A DNA stretch of 64,000 bases from Acidovorax sp. GTDB lineage: Bacteria; Pseudomonadota; Gammaproteobacteria; Burkholderiales; Burkholderiaceae_C. Numbering within the stretch: the first letter of the stretch is position 1; each line of letters opens with the position of its first letter. The notes under the pieces were generated by a model that did not search any database, was not told where the DNA came from, and was given only the letters and a program-made list of their open reading frames with translations. This document shows positions 23,970 to 31,684 of the stretch, piece after piece. The stretch is from the NCBI GenBank assembly GCA_031277855.1, contig JAITLO010000025.1, forward strand, positions 1 to 64,000, in the 5' to 3' direction. Position numbers and translations under genes: made by a program.

Positions 23970-24496
23970 GGCAGCAGCCCCATGCAGTCACACACGGCGC
24001 GCACCACGTGTTTTTCAATCGCCACTTCGCTGATGCCCATGTGCACCGCCGCCTCGGCATGGCTGAAGCCATAGATGCGCACCAGCACAAAGACCTCGCG
24101 CCGCTTGCGCGGCATGGCTTGCAACCTGCGGCTCAGCAGCTCCAGCTGCTGGCGGCCATCTACCTGGCGTTCGGCTGAGGGCATCTCATCTGTCCCCACC
24201 ACGGCCAGGGTTTGCAGCATATGGACTTCGGCCTGGCGGCGGCGCGCATCGTCGATCACGATGTTCTTGCCCGTGCGAAACAGCAGCGCCCGCAGATCGC
24301 GCACCGCCACCTCACGCGCCTGCAGCGCCAGCACACGGGCATAGCTTTCCTGCACCACATCGGTGGCGGCTTCTCTATCTTTCAGGGAGCGGGCAAAGAA
24401 ACTGACAAGCTCTGCGTAATAGTGCGCAACCACGACAAACACCTCGGCCCGCTGGCGGGGCATGCCGCCGGGCAAGAGGTGGCGCAGCCATGGCAT
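23966..24496 (-). CDS. ECF sigma factor, FecI-like, cassette A
   Basis: A 176-residue ECF sigma factor. Region 2 contains YYAELVSFFARSLKDREAAT followed by DVVQESYARVLAL; region 4 contains PRKRREVFVLVRIYGFSHAE followed by AAVHMGISEVAIEKHV. It would direct RNA polymerase to the receptor promoter when ligand is present. It lacks the HHGWLQGWLR stretch found with small variation in the other six sigma factors, so it is a distant member of the set. The ATG at 24496 was chosen from length; 24463 is an alternative. A Fur-box-like palindrome lies 39 bases upstream. Confidence 0.85.
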   Translation of the reverse strand: MPWLRHLLPGGMPRQRAEVFVVVAHYYAELVSFFARSLKDREAATDVVQESYARVLALQAREVAVRDLRALLFRTGKNIVIDDARRRQAEVHMLQTLAVVGTDEMPSAERQVDGRQQLELLSRRLQAMPRKRREVFVLVRIYGFSHAEAAVHMGISEVAIEKHVVRAVCDCMGLLP

Positions 24497-24534
24497 GCCC
24501 CCCCGTAGGCGGGAAAGCGGCGACTGTAGCAGAA

Positions 24535-24553
24535 AATGAGAATTAATCTCATT
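24535..24553 (-). promoter_or_regulatory. Fur-box-like palindrome upstream of sigma A
   Basis: AATGAGA and TCTCATT form a 7-bp perfect inverted repeat around ATTAA. This is close to the beta-proteobacterial Fur box pattern (AATGAGAAT ... ATTCTCATT). It sits between the end of the DUF3325 gene and the sigma gene, so cassette A probably has its own iron-repressed promoter. Confidence 0.65.
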
Positions 24554-24585
24554 AACAACACAAGCACCCCGGATAGCCTGCAGGC

Positions 24586-24948
24586 TCATCGCTGCAAGCT
24601 CTCCCACAGCCAGGCCAGCCAAGGCAATGCCCCCAACCCACCCAGGCTGGCCACCAGACCTGCCCAGCGCGGTGCCGCACTGATCAGCGCCACCACAGCC
24701 AAAGCCGCCACCGAGATCCAGCCCAGCCAAGCCACGGCACCCACGGTGGCGCCCCAGGCCGCCACACAGGGAAAGATGGCGGCAACCAGCGCCACCGTGC
24801 CCAGGCAACGCAGCAGCCAACGCTGTGCGAGGGGAATTTCGTATCTGCCGGTGAGTTGCTCGTAATGGCGGTCCATGGCAAAGGCCAAAGCAGCCATACC
24901 CGTAAAGCTCAGGGCCAGCGCCAGCAGTGATGCATGCAGTGTGTTCAT
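24586..24948 (-). CDS. DUF3325-type small membrane protein (copy 2)
   Basis: A 120-residue protein with about four transmembrane helices and the copy-1 hallmarks: AFAMDRHYEQL and WGATVGAVAWLGWISVAAL. The ATG overlaps the PepSY stop (ATGA) and follows GAGGTGG, so it is translated together with the PepSY protein. Last gene of the second reductase module. Role unknown beyond the neighbourhood link to siderophore use. Confidence 0.77.
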   Translation of the reverse strand: MNTLHASLLALALSFTGMAALAFAMDRHYEQLTGRYEIPLAQRWLLRCLGTVALVAAIFPCVAAWGATVGAVAWLGWISVAALAVVALISAAPRWAGLVASLGGLGALPWLAWLWESLQR

Positions 24949-26639
24949 GCCGCCACCTCGGCTTTCACGGGCTGTGCATTGCGCACCGTCCGCATGCCTG
25001 CAGTCTGGCGGCGTTTCAGCCACCACCCTGTCCAGGCTGCGGCCACGCCCGAGACCAGGCAGAACAGCTCCACCCCCGCGCTCTCCCAGTCGCCTTCGGC
25101 GATATAGGCCAGCAGATGCTCGCCCATGGTCAGCCAGCTCAGCAGCGGCAGCAGCAGGCACAGCGCGGCCAGCACCGCCAGTTGCTGGCGCCACGCTGCG
25201 GCAACGGGAACCCACAGTGCATGTGCCAGCATCAGCAACCACAGGCCAAAAAACACGGCCAGCTCCCAGTCATCGCGGTGGGCAATCCCCACAGGCACCA
25301 GGCGGTTGGCCCACAAATAGCCTATGCAGGCCACGCCCAGACCGGTGATAGAAGCCACATTCAGCCCCTCGATCAGCCGGTAGACGCGGGCCGTGGCCCC
25401 GCCAAATTCGCCCTGGTGCTTGCTACGGCGCTTGACCATGAAAAGAATGGCGCCCGTGGCCATCAGCGCGCTACCGGCCAAACCGCTGACAAAGTACAAC
25501 CACTTCATGGCCCAGCCACCGAACTTGACCATGTGCAGCCCACTCATGACGGACTGGGCCTGCGAGGACACTCCGCCATCCACCTCGCCCGGCAGGCGCA
25601 CGCGCAGCACCTCGCCCGTGGCAACCGAGAACATCACCATGCCCGAGGTTTCACTCAAACGCTGGGCATACCTGTCGTCGCTGTTCCAGCCATAAATACC
25701 TATGCGGGCCGATGACTCACCGGGCTGGTAAATGACCACGGCGCGCACGGCCTGGCCCATCAACTCCTGGCCCCGGCGCGCAAAAGGCTCCAGGTCCGGC
25801 ACGGCCAAGGGCTGGCCGCTGCGCTGCTGCAGATAGGGGTTGTCCAGCTCGCGCAGAAACTGCTGCTGTGCCTGAACGCCCAGACCGTATTGGCTGATCT
25901 TGGGTGCCGGCATAAAGGTGATGCCGGAGATCACGATGCCGGTGAAGGCGATCATGAACAGAAAAGGCAGGGTCAGCACCCCGGTGGCGTTGTGCGCGTC
26001 CAACCAGCTGCGCTGGCCCTTGCGCGGGCGAAAGGTGAAAAAGTCCTTGAAGATGCGCCGGTGGGTGATGATGCCGCTGACCAGCGCCACCAGCATGGCC
26101 ATGGTGGCAATGCCCACGGCCCACAAGCCCCAGCTGCCCGCATGCAGCTCGTGGTGGAACTCCACAAAATGGTGGCCGCCCAGGGTCTGGCGCACCGCAG
26201 ACGACGGCAGCTCCACAGGCTGACCTGTGCTGGGGTCCAGGGGCTGCATGGCGTATTCGCGCTTGCCGTCAAACCAATAGGCTGTCAGCCGACCACCGCC
26301 TTGCGCATCCGCAGGCCATAGCTCCCACATCTCCGCGCCCTGGTGCTCGCGGGTCATATAGCCCAGCCCCCATGCCAGGCGCTGGGCCAGATCGCCGCCC
26401 TTGGGCTCCAGGGCCTGGGCCGCCTCCTCGGCATGGTGTTCGGGCGTCATCCAATGGGTGATGGACTCCTCGAACACCGCCAGCGTGCCCGTGAGAAACA
26501 CGGCAAACAGCAGCCACGAGAACCACAGGCCGCACCAGGTATGCAGCCAAGCCTGGGCCTGGCGGAACCCGCCGGCGCCAGCCCCCGTCTGGTTGGAGGC
26601 AGCGGTCTGGGTGTTTTTCTTGTTGTCGGTCATCTCCAT
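24945..26639 (-). CDS. PepSY-associated inner-membrane protein, probable ferric-siderophore reductase (copy 2)
   Basis: A 564-residue paralogue of 18607-20244. It keeps the same order: WLHTWCGLWFSWLLFAVFLT, the His-rich FVEFHHELHAGSWGLW, IITHRRIFKDFFTFRPRKGQ followed by SWLDAHNATGV, MKWLYFVSGL and several C-terminal helices. In the inner membrane it may pass electrons to ferric siderophores in the periplasm. GGGAGG lies 5 bases before the ATG at 26639. It stands between DUF3649 (2 bases upstream) and DUF3325 (4-base overlap). The ORF is intact and full-length. Confidence 0.82.
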   Translation of the reverse strand: MEMTDNKKNTQTAASNQTGAGAGGFRQAQAWLHTWCGLWFSWLLFAVFLTGTLAVFEESITHWMTPEHHAEEAAQALEPKGGDLAQRLAWGLGYMTREHQGAEMWELWPADAQGGGRLTAYWFDGKREYAMQPLDPSTGQPVELPSSAVRQTLGGHHFVEFHHELHAGSWGLWAVGIATMAMLVALVSGIITHRRIFKDFFTFRPRKGQRSWLDAHNATGVLTLPFLFMIAFTGIVISGITFMPAPKISQYGLGVQAQQQFLRELDNPYLQQRSGQPLAVPDLEPFARRGQELMGQAVRAVVIYQPGESSARIGIYGWNSDDRYAQRLSETSGMVMFSVATGEVLRVRLPGEVDGGVSSQAQSVMSGLHMVKFGGWAMKWLYFVSGLAGSALMATGAILFMVKRRSKHQGEFGGATARVYRLIEGLNVASITGLGVACIGYLWANRLVPVGIAHRDDWELAVFFGLWLLMLAHALWVPVAAAWRQQLAVLAALCLLLPLLSWLTMGEHLLAYIAEGDWESAGVELFCLVSGVAAAWTGWWLKRRQTAGMRTVRNAQPVKAEVAA

Positions 26640-26640
26640 C

Positions 26641-26925
26641 TCAGCCTCCCAACGCCCAGGCTGCAGCAAATGTCGCTGCCGTCAGCCCCAGCAGCCAGCC
26701 CCACATGCGCGCCAGCGCAACCGGAGAAAAGGCCCAGATGGCCACCACCACATGGGCTACAAAACTCCATTGCATGCCTGCCAGCACGGCCTCGGCCCTG
26801 GGAATGGGCAAGGCAGCCGCCAGCAGCACCGCCACGGCGCTGGCCAGGGCATAGCCGCCCAGCACAGCAGCCAGCAGGCGCGAAAGAATGGAAAAGCCCG
26901 GTCGGGCCGTAAAAGCAAAGGTCAT
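26641..26925 (-). CDS. DUF3649-type small membrane protein (copy 2)
   Basis: A 94-residue protein with three hydrophobic helices, carrying SRLLAAVLGGYALASA and AHVVVAIWAFSPVALARMW. First gene of the DUF3649-PepSY-DUF3325 module; only one base separates it from the PepSY gene. The ATG at 26925 has no clear SD, and a TTG at 26946 is an alternative start. A possible terminator or attenuator at 27012-27048 lies between it and the Fur-box-like site upstream, so how it is transcribed is not obvious. Confidence 0.7.
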   Translation of the reverse strand: MTFAFTARPGFSILSRLLAAVLGGYALASAVAVLLAAALPIPRAEAVLAGMQWSFVAHVVVAIWAFSPVALARMWGWLLGLTAATFAAAWALGG

Positions 26926-27004
26926 GGAGTCAATGGCCAAAAGCAAAAAGTGGGGGATGACGGGGGCATGGTTCTGCCCCTCTCATAAGACATGACAAAC
27001 GAGA

Positions 27005-27205
27005 ACGAAAAAAGGGCCATTTCCTCGTCTATGCGGGAAGCGGCCCTTGGCCTGGAGAGGTCTGCAGAACGCCTCAGCGCCTACAGATCACTCGGATTCA
27101 GCCTTGCGCAAGCCCCAGGCCAGGCCTGTTCAGTGAATGCGCCCCCTTGAAGCCAGACGGTGGGAAAGGCCATGAAGTGCGATCAGGTTCCAAATGGCAT
27201 CTTCG
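27005..27205 (-). ncRNA. Candidate Fur-controlled small RNA
   Basis: A minus-strand transcript starting near the Fur box at 27210-27222 would end after about 190 bases at a strong terminator: AAGGGCC and GGCCCTT enclose an inner TTCC/GGAA pair and lead into a run of six U. This is the classic layout of iron-stress small RNAs such as RyhB or PrrF, though no sequence similarity is claimed. A 30-codon frame inside has no good SD. Alternatives: the hairpin simply ends the receptor B transcript, or it is an attenuator for the DUF3649 module. No promoter hexamers were assigned. Confidence 0.3.
27008..27048 (-). terminator. Rho-independent terminator, minus strand
   Basis: On the minus strand AAGGGCC (27042-27048) pairs with GGCCCTT (27012-27018), with a second pair TTCC/GGAA inside, followed by a U-tract at 27013-27008. 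It is the most convincing minus-strand terminator I found in the iron region. Confidence 0.7.
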
Positions 27206-27209
27206 TAAA

Positions 27210-27222
27210 GAGAATCATTCTC
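27210..27222 (-). promoter_or_regulatory. Fur box in front of the second reductase module
   Basis: GAGAATCATTCTC is a perfect 13-bp palindrome matching the core of the Fur box. It lies 53 bases past the receptor B stop codon and 285 bases upstream of the DUF3649 start. It implies iron repression of whatever is transcribed leftward from here: the candidate small RNA, the reductase module, or both. Confidence 0.7.
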
Positions 27223-27274
27223 AAAAATACCAAACACCCGGCTCCATCGGGACCACTCCATGGGCAGTGTCAGA

Positions 27275-29773
27275 TCACCACTTGTAGTTCAGCTTGGCGA
27301 TGGCCGTGCGCCCTTCGCCCAGATTGCATCCCAGCGAGAAGGCGCAGGACGCCACGTAATAGCGGTCCGTCAGATTGCGTACATTCAGGCTGGCACTCCA
27401 GCCTCGCCACGCCGGGTTGGTGCGCCCCAGGTCGTAGCGCAGTGCCAGGTCCCACAAGGTATAGGCAGGCACCTTGAAGGTGTTGGCAGCATCTCCCCAG
27501 GAGGCACCGGTGTAGCGTGCGCCCACGCCCACGCTCAGGCCCTGCACGGGCCCTTCGTTGAAGGCATAGTCCAGCCACAGCGATGCCAGGTGGGCGGGCA
27601 CGCGCGCCGGGCTCTTGCCGATATTGCTGGCCAGCGTGTCGCGTGTGGTCTCGATATCGAGCACGCTATAGGCCCCCACCATCTTCAGGTCACGGGTGAT
27701 CTGGCCCACTCCTTCCAGCTCCACCCCACGCGCCCGCACCTCTCCGGTCTGCACGCTGTAGTTGCTGTTGTCCGGGTCCATCGTGCTGACGTTCTGGCGT
27801 CGCAGGTCAAAGGCGGTCACAGTGAAGAAGCTCTTGGCGCCTGCAGGTTGGAACTTGACACCCACCTCACGCTGCACGCCGCGTTCGGGATCGAACGGCC
27901 GGCTGCCGCGCGCTGGTGAGCTTGTACCCGAGACCGGATTGAAGGACTGCGAATAGCTCACATAAGGTGCCCAGCCACTGTCAAAAACATAGTTGAGCCC
28001 GGCGCGCGCGGTTGTGGCGCTCCAGTCCCGATCGGTAAGAACGGCGTTGGCCAGGCGATCGTCTATGCGCGTGGACACCTTGTCATGGCGCACGCCCAAG
28101 GTACCTACCCAGTTCTGCCAGCGCATTTGGTCCTGGGCATAAAAGCCCAACTGGGCCGTGCGCTCCAACTGGTTGGAGCGGGAGGTGTAATGCGAGGTAT
28201 CGACCGGCTGGCTGTAGTCAGGCTGGTACAGGTCCAAACTGGGGGCCACCCCGGTCTGCACACGGGTGTCACCCTCATAACGGGCGTAGTCCAGGCCCAG
28301 CAGCAGGCGGTGCTCCACCGCCCCCGTGGCCAGGCGGCCCTTGAGTTGTTGGTCCACCGTGGTGTTGCGGGCCCGCATGTTACGCAGGTCGTAAGAGCGG
28401 TTGATGAGCGCTCCACCGATGAGCCCGCTGGTACGGTAGATGGAACGCATATCGCTGTGCCCATAAGAGTAGCGGAAGTTCTGCTGCACGCTCCAGTCGT
28501 CGTTGAACGCATGCTCGAACTCATAGCCCAGCGAGGCCAGCACATTGGTATCGCCAAAGCCGGGAGCCCCCGTGTTGCGCGACATGGGAACGCGCCCCCT
28601 CGGGTTGCTGCCATCCATGGCGGCGTAGGGCAGCAAACTGGTAAAGCTGGCCCAGTTCTTCTGGAAGGAGGGCAGCAGCGTCAAACGCGTGCGTGCACCG
28701 GGCTTCCACGTCAGGCTGGGCGCCAGGTAAAGACGGTCATCCCGGAAGCCGTCGACATACATGTCAGCATCACGCACCAGGGCCACAAAGCGGTAGAGCA
28801 CGCTGCCGTCCGCATTCACAGGCCCGCCTACATCTACAGCGACCTGGGCTCGTTTGCCTGTGCCCGTGGACAGCTCCAGCTCGCCTATGCGCTCGGATGT
28901 GGGACGCTTGGACACCAGGGCAATGGCACCACCCGGTACGGCGGACTGGCCGAACAGCACCGAGGTCGGGCCCTTGAAGAACTCCAGCCGCTCCAGCCCG
29001 AAAGGCTCTTCGGACCAATAGCCCACGGTGCGTAAACGCAGCCCGTCCAGAAAGGCGCCGCCCTGCCCCGAGGTCGTGAAGCCCCGCAGCATCAGCGCAT
29101 TGCCCGCGTTCTGCGCGCCGCTGTAATCAGTGCGCACCCCGGCCGTGTAGCGCAGCGCCTCTGCCGTGGTCTGTGCAGCCTGCTCGCGCATCTGGTCTGC
29201 AGTGATGACGGAGATGGCCTGCGGAGTCTCCAGCAAGGCGGTATCGGTCTTGGTGGCACTGGCACCCCGCGTGGCCACCCAACCGTCCACCGCAGCCCAG
29301 GGGCTTTCGCGCAAGGCCTCAGCCGTCACCCTCACCTCAGCCATGTCGGCATCTGTGACTTGCACCACCGGCATGACCCGCAGCACATGGCTGCCATCGG
29401 CGCGGCGCACGGCCTCCAGCCCCGTGCCCTTCAGCAACACGGCCAGACCGTCTGCTGCGCCAAAGCGGCCCTGCACACCGGGGCTGGCCTTGCCCTGCAC
29501 CAGCTCCGTGGTGGTGGCCAGCAACAGGCCCGACTCACTCAGAAAGCGCGTCAGCACCTCGGCCAGAGGCCCTGCAGGAATGGCATAGCTGCGCACGGCT
29601 GCATCTGCTGCAGCCAGAGCCTGTGGGGCGGTATCCTGGGCCCGGGCGGCAGAGATTCCAACACCCACCATGCTGCCCATCAGCAGCAACTGGATGGCGC
29701 AGGCCACAGAACGGTGGCCTGGCGTGCGGCGCGGTGCGGCCGCGCTGGGGGACAAGAGATGGCGACGGGACAT
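27275..29773 (-). CDS. TonB-dependent receptor with STN domain, FhuA type, cassette B
   Basis: An 832-residue receptor. A long signal peptide ends near ISAARAQ; the STN domain starts YAIPAGPLAEVLTRFLSESG; a TonB-box-like MAEVRVTAEA follows; the plug begins LLETPQAISVITADQMREQA. The barrel ends with CAFSLGCNLGEGRTAIAKLN, a Cys pair, and terminal Trp as in the FhuA/FoxA group, so a hydroxamate siderophore of ferrichrome or ferrioxamine type is the best guess. AGAGGG stands 5 bases before the ATG at 29773. It is third in cassette B (sigma 31530, fecR 30970). Confidence 0.9.
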   Translation of the reverse strand: MSRRHLLSPSAAAPRRTPGHRSVACAIQLLLMGSMVGVGISAARAQDTAPQALAAADAAVRSYAIPAGPLAEVLTRFLSESGLLLATTTELVQGKASPGVQGRFGAADGLAVLLKGTGLEAVRRADGSHVLRVMPVVQVTDADMAEVRVTAEALRESPWAAVDGWVATRGASATKTDTALLETPQAISVITADQMREQAAQTTAEALRYTAGVRTDYSGAQNAGNALMLRGFTTSGQGGAFLDGLRLRTVGYWSEEPFGLERLEFFKGPTSVLFGQSAVPGGAIALVSKRPTSERIGELELSTGTGKRAQVAVDVGGPVNADGSVLYRFVALVRDADMYVDGFRDDRLYLAPSLTWKPGARTRLTLLPSFQKNWASFTSLLPYAAMDGSNPRGRVPMSRNTGAPGFGDTNVLASLGYEFEHAFNDDWSVQQNFRYSYGHSDMRSIYRTSGLIGGALINRSYDLRNMRARNTTVDQQLKGRLATGAVEHRLLLGLDYARYEGDTRVQTGVAPSLDLYQPDYSQPVDTSHYTSRSNQLERTAQLGFYAQDQMRWQNWVGTLGVRHDKVSTRIDDRLANAVLTDRDWSATTARAGLNYVFDSGWAPYVSYSQSFNPVSGTSSPARGSRPFDPERGVQREVGVKFQPAGAKSFFTVTAFDLRRQNVSTMDPDNSNYSVQTGEVRARGVELEGVGQITRDLKMVGAYSVLDIETTRDTLASNIGKSPARVPAHLASLWLDYAFNEGPVQGLSVGVGARYTGASWGDAANTFKVPAYTLWDLALRYDLGRTNPAWRGWSASLNVRNLTDRYYVASCAFSLGCNLGEGRTAIAKLNYKW

Positions 29774-29953
29774 GAAACCCTCTGGAACGGTGAATGGGTC
29801 AACGGCAATGCGAGCACCCCGCCCCAGGCCATGGCCTGGATGCCCTGCCTGTGCGGCAGCTTGGGGTGTTCTTCGCTCTGTTGATCGAACAGCTCCAGAA
29901 AAAGTGGAAGTCGCGCCGCAAAAAAATCCCCCAGCCATACGGCACCTGCCGTG

Positions 29954-30970
29954 CTAACCAGGCACGGCGGGCTCTATGCGCGTCCACCACGGCATGGTGT
30001 GGCGCAGCCGTATGGGCAGCACCGCCTGCAGCATGGCCAGGGCTGCATCGGTGTCATGCAGCGGGTAGCTGCCCAGCACTGGAAGATCGGCCAGCTCGGG
30101 CGCCAGCGACAGATGCCCCTGGCGATAGCGCCCCAGTTCCTCCACAAAACTCGACAATGCCATGCCATTGGCCAGCAGAATGCCCCGGCTCCAGGCCTCG
30201 TGTGCGGGATTGACCGCTACATCCGGGCCGACGGAGCGGGCATCGAAATACACCTGCCTGCCTGCAGCCACCGTGATGGACTGCGATGCATCCACAGGCT
30301 GGATACGCACCGCCCCCTCGTACACTGCCAGCAGCCCTCCCTGCCCCTGCAATCGGGTGGTGAAGCGCGTACCCAGCGCCTGCAGGCGTGCCCAGGGCGT
30401 GTCCACCACCAAAGGCCGCTGCGGGTCGGATGCGGTCTGCACCAACATCTCGCCCATGCGCAGCAGCAGACGGCGCAAATCGTGGGTGTAGTGCAGGTCC
30501 ACCGCCGTCGCGGTGTTGAGCCAGATGCGCGTGCCATCTTCCAGCGCCAGCGCCCGCATTTCCCCCGTGGCTGTGCGGTGGTCGGCAGTCCAGGCCGCCA
30601 GCTGCTGCGGCAGCGGCGTGTGCTGCCACAGGCCCCAGCCCAGCGTGCCCGAGCCGGCCAGCACCGCCATGCCACGCAGCAGCTGGCGCCGCGCCATGCG
30701 CTGGCGGGCCGTACCCAAAGCTCGGGCGGCCAGCATGCCGCTGTCACCGGTTTGCAGTGGCTGGAACTGCTGGCTGACGCGCTCGACAAAGGCCCACGCT
30801 GCCCTGGCCCCCTCTTCTTCCAGCCAGGCCTGCCAGCGTGCCTGGTCGGCAGGCGTGGCCGTGCCGGACTGCAGCAACGCAAACCATTCGGCCGCCTGCT
30901 CCATGGCAGCCAGAGAAGGCGTTGCAGCCGGAGCCTGCCCCAGCGCTGATGGTGGATAAGCCACGGTCAT
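29954..30970 (-). CDS. FecR-type sigma regulator, cassette B
   Basis: A 338-residue protein with an N-terminal DUF4880-like segment (AAEWFALLQSGTATPADQAR), a twin-Arg-like ARRQLLRGMAVLAG before the single membrane segment, a FecR domain (VVDTPWARLQALGTRFTTRL) and a C-terminal STN-like part (SSFVEELGRYRQGHLSLAPE). The Arg pair before the helix recalls the Tat-dependent insertion reported for E. coli FecR. The ATG overlaps the sigma stop by four bases. The final residues (WWTRIEPAVPG) deviate somewhat from the RYWV tail of the neighbours. Confidence 0.87.
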   Translation of the reverse strand: MTVAYPPSALGQAPAATPSLAAMEQAAEWFALLQSGTATPADQARWQAWLEEEGARAAWAFVERVSQQFQPLQTGDSGMLAARALGTARQRMARRQLLRGMAVLAGSGTLGWGLWQHTPLPQQLAAWTADHRTATGEMRALALEDGTRIWLNTATAVDLHYTHDLRRLLLRMGEMLVQTASDPQRPLVVDTPWARLQALGTRFTTRLQGQGGLLAVYEGAVRIQPVDASQSITVAAGRQVYFDARSVGPDVAVNPAHEAWSRGILLANGMALSSFVEELGRYRQGHLSLAPELADLPVLGSYPLHDTDAALAMLQAVLPIRLRHTMPWWTRIEPAVPG

Positions 30971-31530
30971 GGTGCGGCTGACGGAGCTGAAACCGGTGCT
31001 GCCAGCTTGCTTGTCTCCAGCTGCATGCAATGCAGCATGGCCTTGGCGATATAGCTACCCACCATGCGCGAGGACACCCTCAGCTCGGCAGCAGCCTCCT
31101 GGTGGGTCATGCGGCAGGCCATCACCAACACAAAAGCCTGCGCGGCCTTGGGCGGCAGGCGGCGCAGCATCTGGTCGATCTCCTGCAGCGCCTGCAGCAC
31201 CATGGCCTGGTGCTCCGCAGAAGGCTGCAAGGCCTCGGGCTGGGCCGCCAGCGTGTCCAGCCAGGCCTGCTCGACCTCACGCCGGCGCCACAGGTCAATG
31301 CACAGGCCATTGGCCATGGTGCGCAGATAGACACGGGCCTCCGGCGCTGTGCCGAAGTGCCGCGGCGTGACCAGCAGGCGCACAAAGGCATCCTGGGCCA
31401 GATCGGCAGCATCCAGGGCATTGCCCAGGCGCTTGCGCAGCCAGCCCTGCAGCCAGCCCTGCAGCCAGCCATGGTGGCTGAGGTACAGGGCGGAGATATC
31501 AGCGTGCGGCGTGTTGGAAACGGAAGGCAT
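30967..31530 (-). CDS. ECF sigma factor, FecI-like, cassette B
   Basis: A 187-residue FecI-type sigma factor. Region 2 reads HHGWLQGWLQGWLRKRLGN, then DAADLAQDAFVRLL; region 4 has LPPKAAQAFVLVMACRMTHQ. The WLQG unit occurs twice here and only once in the sister proteins: a 12-base direct duplication in the DNA near 31440-31470 adds four residues to the first helix of region 2. It probably still folds. The C-terminus has an extra Ala/Pro/Ser tail (LAAPVSAPSAAP). A perfect Fur-like palindrome lies 51 bases upstream. Confidence 0.87.
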   Translation of the reverse strand: MPSVSNTPHADISALYLSHHGWLQGWLQGWLRKRLGNALDAADLAQDAFVRLLVTPRHFGTAPEARVYLRTMANGLCIDLWRRREVEQAWLDTLAAQPEALQPSAEHQAMVLQALQEIDQMLRRLPPKAAQAFVLVMACRMTHQEAAAELRVSSRMVGSYIAKAMLHCMQLETSKLAAPVSAPSAAP

Positions 31531-31580
31531 GGCAGAACTGCGCCGGCACGGCCTAGATGCAGGAAGATCGCGTCGACACA

Positions 31581-31599
31581 AACAAGAATAATTCTTGTT
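31581..31599 (-). promoter_or_regulatory. Fur-box-like palindrome upstream of sigma B
   Basis: AACAAGAAT and ATTCTTGTT form a perfect 9-bp inverted repeat around a single A. It is nearly identical to the site of cassette C, and similar in core to those of E, F and G. Confidence 0.65.
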
Positions 31600-31684
31600 C
31601 AATTATAGCCAGCACCCCAGTTTTACCCACTGCCATGCCCACTCTCGCGCCCTCCAGCACCGTCCAGAGATCGCAAGCACGCGC

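Larger units (their letters stand above)
26926..27274. other. Intergenic region with Fur box and terminator
   Basis: These 349 bases lie between receptor B and the second reductase module. On the minus strand they hold a perfect Fur-like palindrome (27210-27222), a possible 30-codon reading frame (27081-27173, start MAFPTVWLQGG, weak SD), a rho-independent terminator (27008-27048) and then about 80 bases to the DUF3649 start. The arrangement could give a short Fur-controlled transcript. Confidence 0.6.

Noticed and set aside
31428-31478. CRISPR-like or satellite repeat at the WLQG duplication
   Set aside because: Only a 12-base in-frame duplication inside a sigma gene; no spacers.
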